A stretch of DNA of 64,000 nucleotides, from positions 62,001 to 126,000 of the forward strand of contig NZ_WKJD01000012.1 of the NCBI RefSeq assembly GCF_009674665.1, read 5' to 3'. This DNA comes from Agromyces kandeliae (GTDB lineage Bacteria > Actinomycetota > Actinomycetes > Actinomycetales > Microbacteriaceae). A program made the translations under genes and the position numbers. The notes under the pieces were generated by a model that was not told the origin of the DNA, made no database searches, and saw only the letters and a program-made list of their open reading frames with translations. The stretch's first letter is position 1. Every line of letters begins with the position of its first letter. This document shows, piece after piece, positions 32,661 through 41,552 of the stretch.

Positions 32661-33686
32661 GTGTCCCGCACCACCGTCTTCCGAACCGCGCTCGTCGCGG
32701 GCGCCGCAGCCACCGCGCTGCTGCTGTCCGGCTGCGTCGCCGGCGAGAACCAGCCGGCCGAGGCCGTCGCCGAGGGCGACTCGCTCGAGGGCCAGGCGCT
32801 GAACATCGACTTCGCGACCTACAACCCGCTGAGCCTCATCATCAAGGACCAGGGCTGGCTCGAGGACGAGGGCCTCGAGGTCACCTGGGTCCAGTCGGCA
32901 GGCTCGAACAAGGCCAACGAGGCGCTCCGCGCGGGCGCGATCGACGTCGGCTCGACCGCCGGCTCGGCGGCGCTCCTCGCCCGCGCGAACGGCTCGCCGA
33001 TCAAGACCATCGACATCTACTCGCAGCCCGAGTGGTCGGCCATCGTCGTCGGCCCCGACAGCGACATCGACGAGGTCGCCGACCTGACGGGCAGGACGAT
33101 CGCCGCGACCAAGGGCACGGACCCGTACTTCTTCCTCCTGCAGACCCTCGAGGCCGAGGGCCTCGAGCCGGGCGACATCACCGTCGAGAACCTGCAGCAC
33201 GCCGACGGCTGGGCCGCGCTCCAGAACGACGCGGTGGACGCGTGGGCGGGCCTCGACCCGATCATGGCCGGCGCCGAGGAGGCGGGCGCGACCCTCGTCT
33301 ACCGCAACGTCGACTTCAACAGCTACGGCTTCCTGAACGCGACCGAGTCGTTCCTCGAGGAGAAGCCCGCGCTCGCGCAGCTCGTGATCGACGCGTACGA
33401 GCGGGCACGCGTCTGGGCGGCCGAGAACCCCGAGGAGACCGCCGCGATCCTCGCCGAGGTCGCCGGCCTCGACGAGTCCATCGCCTCGAAGGTGATCCTC
33501 GAGCGCTCGAACCTCGACGTCGACCCGGTCCCCGGCGACGCCCAGGTCGCGCTGCTCGAGAAGATCGGCCCCGTGTTCGTCGAGCTCGGCGACGTGGCCT
33601 CGCAGGACCAGGTCGACGACGCGCTCGCGACCCTCATCGACGACTCGTTCGTCACGCAGGCGGACCCCGAGCGGTTCGCGAAGTAA
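32661..33686 (+). CDS. ssuA: Aliphatic-sulfonate-type substrate-binding lipoprotein
   Basis: 341 aa. A signal peptide with lipobox LLSGC (Cys about residue 25) is followed by the SsuA-like fold: DFATYNPLSLIIKDQGWLEDEG, then VQSAGSNKANEALRAGAIDVGSTAG, which frames the sulfonate pocket in the family, and NLQHADGWAALQNDAVDAWAG. The GTG at 32661 follows AAGGAG. The likely ligands are alkanesulfonates or related anions. It lies 69 bp after the ATPase gene and 13 bp before the permease gene. Confidence 0.85.
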   Translation: MSRTTVFRTALVAGAAATALLLSGCVAGENQPAEAVAEGDSLEGQALNIDFATYNPLSLIIKDQGWLEDEGLEVTWVQSAGSNKANEALRAGAIDVGSTAGSAALLARANGSPIKTIDIYSQPEWSAIVVGPDSDIDEVADLTGRTIAATKGTDPYFFLLQTLEAEGLEPGDITVENLQHADGWAALQNDAVDAWAGLDPIMAGAEEAGATLVYRNVDFNSYGFLNATESFLEEKPALAQLVIDAYERARVWAAENPEETAAILAEVAGLDESIASKVILERSNLDVDPVPGDAQVALLEKIGPVFVELGDVASQDQVDDALATLIDDSFVTQADPERFAK

Positions 33687-33699
33687 CCGGGAGCAGACC

Positions 33700-34716
33700 A
33701 TGACGACGGATGCCGCGAAGACGACGGACACGGAACGCTCGGGCCTGCCCGACGGCTCGGTCGGGTCGGGCTTCGCGGCACCCGTCGCGGTCGGCGGCCG
33801 GGCGGTGGCCGCGGCGGATGCCACGGGGCCGGCCGGCGCCGACCCACGCCCGCCGGGCCGCGAGGAGCGCGGCGCCGCGGCATCCGTCGCCCGGCGCCCG
33901 CGCCGCCCCGCGCGCCCGGGCGGTTCCGCCGGGAGCGACGGCGGCGATCGGCGGCCGCTCAGCTCGAGACGCTGGTTCCGGATCGTCGGCGGGGCGCTCA
34001 TCCCGCTCGCGCTGCTCGCCGCGTGGCAGGTCGTCTCGACCACGGGCGCGGTCCCCGTGTCCCAGCTGCCGAGCCCCGAGATGGTGTGGCTCGCCGCGGT
34101 CGACCTCGCCGAGCGGGGCCTGCTCGGGCTCTACATCGCGATCTCGACCCAGCGCGTGTTCATCGGCTTCGCGTTCGGCGCGCTGTTCGGCCTGCTCGCG
34201 GGCGCCGTCGTCGGGCTCTCGCGCCTCGGCGACGTGCTGTTCTCGCCGACGCTCGGCGCGGTCCGCGCGGTTCCGTCGCTCGCCTGGGTGCCGCTGCTCA
34301 TCCTGTGGTTCGGCATCGGCGAGGACTCGAAGGTCATCCTCATCTCGATCGGCGCGTTCTTCCCCGTCTACACCATCGTCGCCGCGTCACTCCGGCACGT
34401 GGATCGGCGCCTCCTCGAGGCCGGCCGCGCGTTCGGCCTCCGCGGCGCGACCCTGTTCGCGACCGTGCAGCTGCCCGCGGTCGTGCCGTCGGTGATCGCG
34501 GCGCTCCGCCTCGCGCTCGCGCAGGCGTGGCTCTTCCTCGTCGCCGCGGAGCTCATCGCCTCGTCGATGGGCCTCGGGTTCCTCCTCAGCGACTCGGGCA
34601 ACACGGGCCGCATCGACCGGATCTTCCTCGCGATCATCCTGCTCGCGGTGCTCGGCAAGCTGAGCGATGCGCTCGTCGGGTTGCTCGAGCGGTGGGCCGT
34701 GCGCCGCTGGGCGTGA
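33700..34716 (+). CDS. ssuC: Aliphatic-sulfonate-type ABC transporter permease
   Basis: 338 aa. A long N-terminal cytoplasmic extension (about 85 residues, Ala/Gly/Pro/Arg-rich, low complexity) precedes six membrane segments starting at FRIVGGALIPLALLAAWQVV. The EAA-type loop is LEAGRAFGLRGATLFATVQLPA. The core is of usual SsuC length; the extension is not and may be mis-started, but ATG 33700 has a GGGAG site and no better internal start is obvious. It ends the operon. Confidence 0.85.
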   Translation: MTTDAAKTTDTERSGLPDGSVGSGFAAPVAVGGRAVAAADATGPAGADPRPPGREERGAAASVARRPRRPARPGGSAGSDGGDRRPLSSRRWFRIVGGALIPLALLAAWQVVSTTGAVPVSQLPSPEMVWLAAVDLAERGLLGLYIAISTQRVFIGFAFGALFGLLAGAVVGLSRLGDVLFSPTLGAVRAVPSLAWVPLLILWFGIGEDSKVILISIGAFFPVYTIVAASLRHVDRRLLEAGRAFGLRGATLFATVQLPAVVPSVIAALRLALAQAWLFLVAAELIASSMGLGFLLSDSGNTGRIDRIFLAIILLAVLGKLSDALVGLLERWAVRRWA

Positions 34717-34744
34717 GCCCGGCACGGCGGAGCGCGCCGCGAGC

Positions 34745-36394
34745 TCAGTCGACGAGCGGGACCGCCTCGACCCGGTCGCCGGGCCCGACGAGCACCAGCA
34801 CCCGTTCCGCGGTCACCCCCTCGAGTGCGGCGAGGACGACCGCGGCATCCGGCCCTGGGGCCTCGACGTCGACGCCGTCCTCGCGGCCGCCGTCGCGACG
34901 CCGCCACACGACCACGCGGGCACCCGTCGCCGCCGCGATCGCGCGCTCCGCGGCCTCGGTGTCGCCTGAGGCGACGAGCACGATGCGCCCGATGCGGCGC
35001 TCGGCCGAGACCCCGGTCTCCGAGATCATCGCGCGGTCCCGACGCCAGACGGCGAAGTGGTAGGCGAACACCAGGGCGGTGGCGACGAGCAGGCCGAGCG
35101 GTGCACGGATCCGGTCGACGAGCGCGAAGCCGGTCCCGGGATCGAGCACGAATTCGAACACGCGGTAGCCGACGACGAGGAGCGTGATGATCGCGACGAC
35201 GGCGCTCGCGCCGAACACGGCGACCAGGTAGACCCGCCGGCCGACGTCGACGGCCTCCGCCGGGTCGGGCCGATGCGCGGGACGCCAGTTCAGCCACCAG
35301 ATCGGCCCGCCGACCACGATCGCGCTGAGGCCGCCGAGCAGCAGAGCACGGTTGCCGGACGAGGCGAGCGGGGACGAGAGCTCGGCGAGCAGCGCGTTGA
35401 CGACGACCCCGATGCCCGATGCCGCGGCGATGAGGCCGAGGCCCGACATCACGAGCACCGCGGCGCGGCGCGTGCCTTCGGAGTGCGCGGCGGCGATGCG
35501 GGCGTGCAGGAGCCACACGAGCGAGCCCACGCCGGCGGCGGCGATCGCCGTGCCGAGCGGGATGAGGATGGCGCTCGCAGGCTCGCTCGGGTCGAAGGCG
35601 AGCCGGAGCCCGACGAAGACGACGGTGCCGATCCCGCCGAGCATCGCCGCCCCACCGCCGAGGACGCCGACGACGACGAGCGCGACCGCGGCGAACCCGG
35701 TCGGGATGCGTCGGACGCCGTCGCGGAACCAGTGCCACCACCACACGGCGAAGCCGATCGCGGCCCAGACCAGCGCGTCCACGGCCGCCTGCGCCCACGA
35801 GTCCCGGCCGACCAGCACCGTCTCGGAGGCACCGCGGATCGCCGCGTCGAACACCGCGGCGAGCGCGGAGACCGCTCCGCTCGCGCCGACCACGAGGCCG
35901 TATGCCGCCCCGATGACGAGCGGCACCGTCGACATGCGCGTCGGCCCCTTCGCCGGATGCCGCAGCATCCATCGATGCCACAGCCAGACGAGTGCCCAGA
36001 CGAGGCCGATCGCGAGTCCGCCGGCCGACCACCGGCCGTCGACGAGGGTCGCGATGCTCACCGCGATCGACGTGGTCGCGACGATCAGCGAGACCGTCGT
36101 CATGGCCGCGAGGTAGAGCGGCCAGGCGATCGAGCCCCGCTCGCCGGGCGCGTCGAGACGGCGCCAGGCGCCCCACCAGAGGAGGGCCGCAAGCGGGCCG
36201 GCGATGAGTGCGAACGCGAGCTGGAGCGCGAGCTCGGCGGTGCCGCTGCCCGCGAGGGTGCGGTCGACGTCGAACGCGCGATCGAGCAGGCCGCTCACGC
36301 CCACCGCGGCGATGGTCACGAGCACGAACAGCAGGATGAAGACGATGAGCCGGCGCACCGCGCCCTGCGCCGAACCGCCCGACGCGGCGCTCAT
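34745..36394 (-). CDS. Large polytopic membrane protein (DUF5671-like)
   Basis: 549 aa with about twelve hydrophobic segments. Pairs of segments recur with similar motifs (for example AALLWWGAWRRLDAPGERGS, WRPAHRPDP...RRVYL, FAVWWWHWFRDGVR), which suggests internal duplication as in DUF5671 proteins. The last 100 residues form a soluble domain (ARVVVWRRRDGG...EGVTAERVLVLVGPGD). Its function is unknown. The ATG at 36394 overlaps the stop of the small membrane protein gene upstream (ATGA), so the two are co-expressed. Confidence 0.8.
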   Translation of the reverse strand: MSAASGGSAQGAVRRLIVFILLFVLVTIAAVGVSGLLDRAFDVDRTLAGSGTAELALQLAFALIAGPLAALLWWGAWRRLDAPGERGSIAWPLYLAAMTTVSLIVATTSIAVSIATLVDGRWSAGGLAIGLVWALVWLWHRWMLRHPAKGPTRMSTVPLVIGAAYGLVVGASGAVSALAAVFDAAIRGASETVLVGRDSWAQAAVDALVWAAIGFAVWWWHWFRDGVRRIPTGFAAVALVVVGVLGGGAAMLGGIGTVVFVGLRLAFDPSEPASAILIPLGTAIAAAGVGSLVWLLHARIAAAHSEGTRRAAVLVMSGLGLIAAASGIGVVVNALLAELSSPLASSGNRALLLGGLSAIVVGGPIWWLNWRPAHRPDPAEAVDVGRRVYLVAVFGASAVVAIITLLVVGYRVFEFVLDPGTGFALVDRIRAPLGLLVATALVFAYHFAVWRRDRAMISETGVSAERRIGRIVLVASGDTEAAERAIAAATGARVVVWRRRDGGREDGVDVEAPGPDAAVVLAALEGVTAERVLVLVGPGDRVEAVPLVD

Positions 36395-36855
36395 CCCCTG
36401 ACCACCGTCGGGTCGCAGATCGTCAGCGGCCAGGGCGCCGACTCGATGCGCCACTCGCCGTCGACGCGGACGAGGTCGAACACCCCGCGTTCCTCGTACT
36501 CCGACGATCCGAAGGGTCCGTCGCCGTAGGTGGTGACGATCAGCACGTCGACGTCGGCGGTGTCGTCGCGCACGGTCGTGTCGACCAGGGTGACCCGGAT
36601 GCCCGCGGGTTCGGCGGCCGGCATCCTCGTGCAGTCCTCGGCGAGCTCGGGGACGAGCAGCTCCATCGCGGCCGCCTCGTCGCCGTCGATGACGGCGGCG
36701 GAGTACTGCTGGACCACCCCCTCCGGGGTGTCGGCATCGAGCTGCTCGGGCTCTCCTCGCGTGAAGACGGCGACGAGCGCCAGGACGACGAGCGCCCCGA
36801 GCACCGCGAGGATGACGACGAGCGTTCGATCGGGTCTCGGGCGTTGGGCCTCCAT
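36391..36855 (-). CDS. Small membrane-anchored NTF2/DUF4878-like protein
   Basis: 154 aa. One N-terminal membrane segment (TLVVILAVLGALVVLALVAVF) is followed by an external domain of about 115 residues beginning TPEGVVQQYSAAVIDGDEAAAMELLVPELAEDC and ending in strands VLIVTTYGDG and RVDGEWRIES. This order (helix with Val-x-x-Tyr, then strands with 'DGEWRI') is that of NTF2-like/DUF4878 lipoprotein domains; the ligand is unknown. ATG 36855 has GAGGAT six bases upstream (leaderless type); the in-frame ATG at 36924 is less likely. Confidence 0.7.
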   Translation of the reverse strand: MEAQRPRPDRTLVVILAVLGALVVLALVAVFTRGEPEQLDADTPEGVVQQYSAAVIDGDEAAAMELLVPELAEDCTRMPAAEPAGIRVTLVDTTVRDDTADVDVLIVTTYGDGPFGSSEYEERGVFDLVRVDGEWRIESAPWPLTICDPTVVRG

Positions 36856-36929
36856 GCACGTATCCTCGTGCGGCGCGACCATCGATGTCGGACCGAAGGT
36901 CACCCCACGTGGGCATGCGGTCACGGCGA

Positions 36930-36999
36930 CCCGCCGACGGCACGGGCCCCGCCGAACGGGCGGCCGCGGGCTCCCCCGCGTCCGCCCGCCGTCGGCGGG
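36930..36999 (-). terminator. Possible terminator, GC-rich inverted repeats
   Basis: CCCGCCGACGG (36930-36940) is complementary to CCGTCGGCGGG (36989-36999), and smaller inverted pairs lie inside. It is downstream of the minus-strand lipoprotein gene that stops at 37042. The 186-bp gap 36856-37041 holds nothing else I can support. Confidence 0.4.
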
Positions 37000-37041
37000 C
37001 GCGGCCGTGGGCCGTGGTTCGAGCGGTCGACGCCCGTCCGC

Positions 37042-37389
37042 CTAGTCGGTCGCGCCCATCGCCTCGGCGAGACGCGCGAGCCGTTCCCCCTGCAGGTGCG
37101 CGGACGCCGATGCTCCGCCGAGCGCTGCCGCGTACGCGGTGAGGCGCTCACCCTGCGCCGTGCTCGCGCCGGTGCCGTCGCTCGCCGAGGACGCGGCCTC
37201 GGCGTACGCGGCGAGGCGATCGCCCTGCGCGGCCGCGGCGTCGCCGAAGTCGGCCGACGCGGCGCGCAACGCCGCCGAATCGGCCCGCGCGCGGTCGTCC
37301 CCGACCGTCGCCTGCGATGCGCACGCTCCGAGTGCGCCGACCACGCCCGCTGCGAGCGCGACGGCGACGACGTGCTTCCGGATCTCCAT
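37042..37389 (-). CDS. Small lipoprotein with QG(E/D)RL repeats
   Basis: 115 aa. The signal peptide ends in the lipobox GALGAC. The mature part is Ala-rich and helical, with three repeats of the pattern Q-G-(E/D)-R-L followed by Ala and Tyr/Leu: QGDRLAAYAEAA, QGERLTAYAAAL, QGERLARLAEAM, spaced about 26 and 21 residues apart. I do not recognise the family. ATG 37389 is chosen since the signal peptide starts there (MEIRKHVVAVALAAG). It is monocistronic, between the membrane protein pair and the deacetylase. Confidence 0.65.
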   Translation of the reverse strand: MEIRKHVVAVALAAGVVGALGACASQATVGDDRARADSAALRAASADFGDAAAAQGDRLAAYAEAASSASDGTGASTAQGERLTAYAAALGGASASAHLQGERLARLAEAMGATD

Positions 37390-37505
37390 GATGGCCCCCC
37401 ATTCATCGGACTCGAACAGGGCGAAGGTAGGACCGGTGCGGGCGCGCCGCATCGGGAGCCGACCCTCAGATCACGGGCGTGCACTCCTCATGTTCCCGGG
37501 GGGAG

Positions 37506-39080
37506 TCAGCGCGGCCCGTGGCTCACGAGTACGCCGCGCCCCGGCAGTGCGCCGCCGAACTGGTCCGCGACGCTCACCAGCGCGAAGCCCCTCGATCGGA
37601 GTCGGTCGATGATCGACGGGACCGCGTCGATCGTGTCCTGGTGGGTGTCGTGCAGGAGCACGATACTGCCGGGCGCCGCGCCGCCGGCCGCCCGATCGAC
37701 CACGACGTCGACACCGGGATCCTGCCAGTCGCGCGTGTCGATGTCCCACACCACGAAGGGCAGCGCGACGAGCTCGCGCACCTTGGCGTTCGACGCGCCG
37801 TAGGGCGGACGCAGGCTCGTCGCCCTCACGCCGGTGGCGGCCGCGATCGCGTCCTGCGTGCGGCGCACCTCGTCGCGCACCTGCTCGTCCGTCAGCTTGG
37901 TCAGGTTCGGATGGGCCCACGTGTGGTTCGCGATCTCGTGCCCCGCGGCGACGATGCGGGCCGCCGTCCCGGGGTTCCGCGCGACCGAGGAGCCCTGGAC
38001 GTAGAACGTCGCCGCGGCACGCTCGCGATCCAGGACGTCGAGCAACGACGGGGTGAGCGACGTCGGTCCGTCGTCGAACGTCAGGGAGGCGCACGGCAGG
38101 AGCGTGCAGTCGACCGGGTCGTCGCCTCCGGGCGCGGACGGGGGCTCGTACGGGTCGCCGGAGACCGCGGCGGACCGCACGGTCGCGCCCGGCTCCGAGA
38201 GGAAGGGTTCGAGCAGGCGCCACGGCATGTGGACCGAGGTCGGGCGCGACCGCTCCGTGCCCGGCACGGCGAGGGTCACGACGACGCCGGCACCCCCCGC
38301 CGCCGAGTCGACGAGCAGCGCCCGTGCGGCCTCGGGCGCCGTGCCCGCGAACGGGTCCTCACCCGTGTCGACGCGACCGGCGGCTCGGAGCGCCTCGGCG
38401 ACGAGGGCGAGCACGCGCTTCTCGCTGCCGGCCGCGTAGAGCCCCGCCCCGTCGTGAACGCCGCCGTCCGCGCCGTCCGCGTACCAGACCTCGCGCGCGG
38501 GCTGCGCCGCTCCGTCGGGACCGATCTCGGCGATGACGAGTCGCTCGCCGATCACGGTTCCCGATGCGACGACGATCGAGCAGTCGATGGACAGTCGTGT
38601 CGGCGTCACCGCGAATGCGCTGCCGCCGGAGCACGGAGTGCTCGCGCCTCCCGCCACGAGGTCGACCCCCGGCGTCCAGCCCGCCCCGTTCGCGTCGGCG
38701 AACCCGCGCACCGCCGCGGCGACCCGGGCGGTCAGCGCCTCCCCGAACGCGGTCGTGCCGGGCGGCACGGTCCATCGCGCGGAGACGACGAAGCCATCCG
38801 TGCGCATCGCCGCGAGGCGAGGGACCAGTCCCGCGACGCGGTCGCCGCCGAGTGCCACCGGGCCCGGGACGACGCGCGGCCCGCGGTCCGCGACGACCGG
38901 CGGGGCTCCTTCCGACCCGGGGGCTGCCGGCGCGCTGGACGGCGGAGCGGTCGGCGGAGCCGATTCGCCGGAGAACGGCGGCACGAGCGCCGAATCGCAG
39001 GCGGACAGCGACGCGGCGATCGCGATCGCTGCCGCGACCGCGGTCCGCGTTCGTCGGCGTCGCTCCGTCGCCGCCCCCAT
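37506..39080 (-). CDS. Secreted polysaccharide deacetylase (CE4) lipoprotein
   Basis: 524 aa. The signal peptide with lipobox-like SLSAC is followed by a Pro/Ser/Ala linker and an uncharacterised N-terminal domain (about 60-310). The CE4/NodB domain (about 325-520) has all five motifs: TFDDGP, NHTWAHP, RPPYG, DTRDW and LLHD. Such enzymes remove acetyl groups from peptidoglycan or other N-acetyl polysaccharides outside the cell. The N-terminal domain resembles those fused to deacetylases in other actinobacteria, role unknown. ATG 39080 is leaderless type. Confidence 0.9.
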   Translation of the reverse strand: MGAATERRRRTRTAVAAAIAIAASLSACDSALVPPFSGESAPPTAPPSSAPAAPGSEGAPPVVADRGPRVVPGPVALGGDRVAGLVPRLAAMRTDGFVVSARWTVPPGTTAFGEALTARVAAAVRGFADANGAGWTPGVDLVAGGASTPCSGGSAFAVTPTRLSIDCSIVVASGTVIGERLVIAEIGPDGAAQPAREVWYADGADGGVHDGAGLYAAGSEKRVLALVAEALRAAGRVDTGEDPFAGTAPEAARALLVDSAAGGAGVVVTLAVPGTERSRPTSVHMPWRLLEPFLSEPGATVRSAAVSGDPYEPPSAPGGDDPVDCTLLPCASLTFDDGPTSLTPSLLDVLDRERAAATFYVQGSSVARNPGTAARIVAAGHEIANHTWAHPNLTKLTDEQVRDEVRRTQDAIAAATGVRATSLRPPYGASNAKVRELVALPFVVWDIDTRDWQDPGVDVVVDRAAGGAAPGSIVLLHDTHQDTIDAVPSIIDRLRSRGFALVSVADQFGGALPGRGVLVSHGPR

Positions 39081-39086
39081 GCCTTC

Positions 39087-39092
39087 AGGCTA
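39087..39092 (-). promoter_or_regulatory. -10 element of a probable leaderless promoter
   Basis: TAGCCT (minus strand) lies 6 nt before the ATG at 39080. Confidence 0.6.
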
Positions 39093-39322
39093 CGCGCGAC
39101 CCCCGGCGCCGGCGCCGCGCCCGGCCGCCCTCCAGGTGAGACCTCGTGCGACCGGGCCGCGTCGCAGGAAGCGCGCGTCGGACCGTGGTTCCACGCAATA
39201 TTCCCGCGCCGGGCCGCAATCAATCGCGGAGGCCGCGAACGTAGCCTTGGACTGGGCGCGGATTCGCCGCGCCGCTGGATGCCGCGTCGAGCGGCCCGAC
39301 CCATGAGGAACGGAGGTTTCCG

Positions 39323-40786
39323 ATGTCACAGAGCACCATTGAGACGATCGTTGGCGAACCCGAGGTCCTCGAGGACGGGGCCCGCATCCGCATCACGCCC
39401 GAGCTCATCGCCCTGGCCGACGGCGTCGAGTCCGACCCCGCCTGGGTCCGGCTGAAGGAGTCGGCCACGAGGCTGCAGGCGCTCCAGGTCAAGGACGGCT
39501 CGATCGCCGAGGAGTCCGACCGGCCGGAGGCATCCGCCCTCGTCGACGCCATCGTCGAGTCGGTCGCCGCCCTCGCGCCCCGCTTCCCGCACGAGGCGGC
39601 CTACCTCGAGGCCCTCCGGGCCGACTTCCGCAACTGGCAGGCCGGCGGGCTCGGCGTGCCCGACTTCCTCGACTCGCTCGTCGAGTTCCAGCCGCAGCTG
39701 CACCGCGTCGACGGCATCCGCCACCTCGTCGTGTTCCCCATGTACACCCAGAACGGCTCGACCGACCGGCACGTCGAGGCGCTCGTCGTCGAGACGATCT
39801 GGCCGGAGTTCATCGCGCACCTCGAGGCGGGCGACTACGGCAACAAGCTCTTCGTGAGCCTGCGCCTGGTCGACTTCACGCCGGGCTACGACACCAACTC
39901 GGCCGTGCTGTTCCCCGAGACCGTCGCGATGCGCGAGATCCCGCCGTTCACGTGGGGGGCGATCTTCCAGGACCGCGAGGCCGCCCGGTACCGCCGGGTC
40001 GTCCGCGCGGCATCCGAGATCACCAAGCTCGAACTGCCGGACGACGCGGCGAGCCTGCTGGAGGACCAGGACCTCGCCGAGCGCACGTTCGTGATGTGGG
40101 ACATCATCCACGACCGCACGCACATGCGGGGCGACCTGCCGTTCGACCCGTTCATGATCAAGCAGCGCATGCCGTTCTTCCTCTACTCGCTGGAGGAGCT
40201 CCGCTGCGACCTGACCGCCTTCCGCGAGTCGGTGAGGATCGAGCGCGGGCTGCGTGCGCGCGTGGCGGAGGGCGATGAGCTCGACGCCGTCGACGCGCAG
40301 CTGCTCGAGCACGCGAAGCTCGTCCAGTACGCCGTGATCTTCGACCGGATCTTCCGGTTCGCGATCACCGGCTCGCGCGTGCGCAACTACGACGGGCTCG
40401 GCGGGCAGCTGCTCTTCGCGTGGCTGCACCAGAAGCACGTGCTCGACTGGACCGACGTGAAGCTCACGTTCGACTGGGACGCGGTGCCCGACGCGGTCGT
40501 GGAGCTCGGCGACGCGATCGACGAGCTGTACTGGAAGTCGATCGACCGGCCGAAGACGTCGCACTGGCTCGCCGCCTACGAGCTGGTCCGCGGCGTGCTC
40601 ACCCCGAACCCGGCGTCCGTCTGGGCCGAGGGCCTGCCGCGCGAGGTGCTCGCCGGCCCACCCAAGGGCTACACCGACCTCGTGATGGACGACGAGTTCC
40701 CGCTGTCGATGTTCTACGAGGCGCTCGACAAGAAGATGAAGCCCGTCATCGAGTCGACGGTGGGCATCACCGCCGCCGACGCCTGA
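39323..40786 (+). CDS. DUF6421 family protein
   Basis: 487 aa soluble protein without signal or membrane segments. Conserved-looking stretches are HLVVFPMYTQNGSTDRHVEALVVE-type strands around residue 130, PPFTWGAIFQDREAARYRR around 210, and the histidine-rich MWDIIHDRTHMRGDLPFDPF around 260. These match the DUF6421 family as I know it; no activity has been assigned. The HxxxHxRGD region could bind a metal (inference). ATG 39323 has a good GGAGG site. A gene for an SDR follows 106 bp later, a frequent neighbour of this family. Confidence 0.85.
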   Translation: MSQSTIETIVGEPEVLEDGARIRITPELIALADGVESDPAWVRLKESATRLQALQVKDGSIAEESDRPEASALVDAIVESVAALAPRFPHEAAYLEALRADFRNWQAGGLGVPDFLDSLVEFQPQLHRVDGIRHLVVFPMYTQNGSTDRHVEALVVETIWPEFIAHLEAGDYGNKLFVSLRLVDFTPGYDTNSAVLFPETVAMREIPPFTWGAIFQDREAARYRRVVRAASEITKLELPDDAASLLEDQDLAERTFVMWDIIHDRTHMRGDLPFDPFMIKQRMPFFLYSLEELRCDLTAFRESVRIERGLRARVAEGDELDAVDAQLLEHAKLVQYAVIFDRIFRFAITGSRVRNYDGLGGQLLFAWLHQKHVLDWTDVKLTFDWDAVPDAVVELGDAIDELYWKSIDRPKTSHWLAAYELVRGVLTPNPASVWAEGLPREVLAGPPKGYTDLVMDDEFPLSMFYEALDKKMKPVIESTVGITAADA

Positions 40787-40820
40787 CACCCTGCCGCCTC
40801 GCCCCCGGAGGCACCCGAGT

Positions 40821-40865
40821 CACCCCGGACGACCGACCTGACATGTCAGCACGTTGTCCGGGGTG
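40821..40865. promoter_or_regulatory. Nested palindrome between DUF6421 and SDR genes
   Basis: Outer arms CACCCCGGAC (40821-40830) and GTCCGGGGTG (40856-40865) enclose the 12-bp perfect palindrome CTGACATGTCAG (40838-40849). The outer stem could be a terminator or attenuator and the inner one a repressor site. It lies 28 bp before the SDR start. Confidence 0.6.
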
Positions 40866-40892
40866 GCTCGCGGCATGAGAGGATGCCCTACC

Positions 40893-41552
40893 GTGAACAC
40901 CCTGCAGGACAAGGTCGTCGTCATCGCCGGCGCAACGAGCGCCTCCGGTCGTGCCGTGGCGCGCACCCTCGTCGAGAACGGCGCGAAGGTCGTCGTCGTC
41001 GGCACGCACCAGGGCCGCCTCGACGAGCTCGAGGTCGAGATCCCCGGCGTCGTCGGCGAGCGCGCCGACCTCACCGACGGCGACGACGTGCTCGAGCTCG
41101 CGATGCGCGTCCACGCGAAGCTCGGCGACGTCGACGGCGTCGTCCACCTCGTCGGCGGTTGGCGCGGCGGAGGCGGCATCCCCGGCCAGACCGAGGAGGA
41201 CTACCGCCTGCTCGAGCGCTCCCTCACCGCACTGCGGTACGCCAGCCGGGTCTTCTGGGAGGATCTCGTGGCCTCGGACGCCGGACGTGTCGCGATCGTC
41301 TCGTCGACGACGGTCGAGAAGCCGACCGCGGGCGGCGCGAACTACACGGCGATCAAGGCCGCGAGCGAGTCGTGGATGCGCTCGCTCGCCGACGGCTTCG
41401 CGAAGGCCGACTCGCCCGGCGCGGCCGTCACCTTCCGGGTGAAGGCGCTGGCCGGGCTCGAGCAGCGGCTCGCCGACGAGGTCGTCGCGCTGTGGTCGAC
41501 GGATGCCCCCGCCTCCGACCTCAACGGGCGGGTGACGACGCTCCAGGCGTGA
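40893..41552 (+). CDS. Short-chain dehydrogenase/reductase, DUF6421-linked
   Basis: 219 aa. The cofactor loop is VVVIAGATSASGRAVARTLV, the NNAG position is HLVGGWRGGGG, and the catalytic Tyr and Lys are in NYTAIKAASESW. The NNAG motif is replaced by a Gly-rich segment, as in some divergent SDRs. The GTG at 40893 is chosen because the protein starts just before the first Rossmann strand; an in-frame ATG at 40854 lies inside the nested palindrome. Its 3' end overlaps the convergent minus-strand gene by 32 bp. Confidence 0.8.
   Translation: MNTLQDKVVVIAGATSASGRAVARTLVENGAKVVVVGTHQGRLDELEVEIPGVVGERADLTDGDDVLELAMRVHAKLGDVDGVVHLVGGWRGGGGIPGQTEEDYRLLERSLTALRYASRVFWEDLVASDAGRVAIVSSTTVEKPTAGGANYTAIKAASESWMRSLADGFAKADSPGAAVTFRVKALAGLEQRLADEVVALWSTDAPASDLNGRVTTLQA

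Noticed and set aside
39326..40789. 487-codon open frame antisense to the DUF6421 gene
   Set aside because: Its product has the Glu/Arg/Val/Asp-rich composition expected of a high-GC shadow frame, and the plus-strand gene has a ribosome site and a recognisable family.
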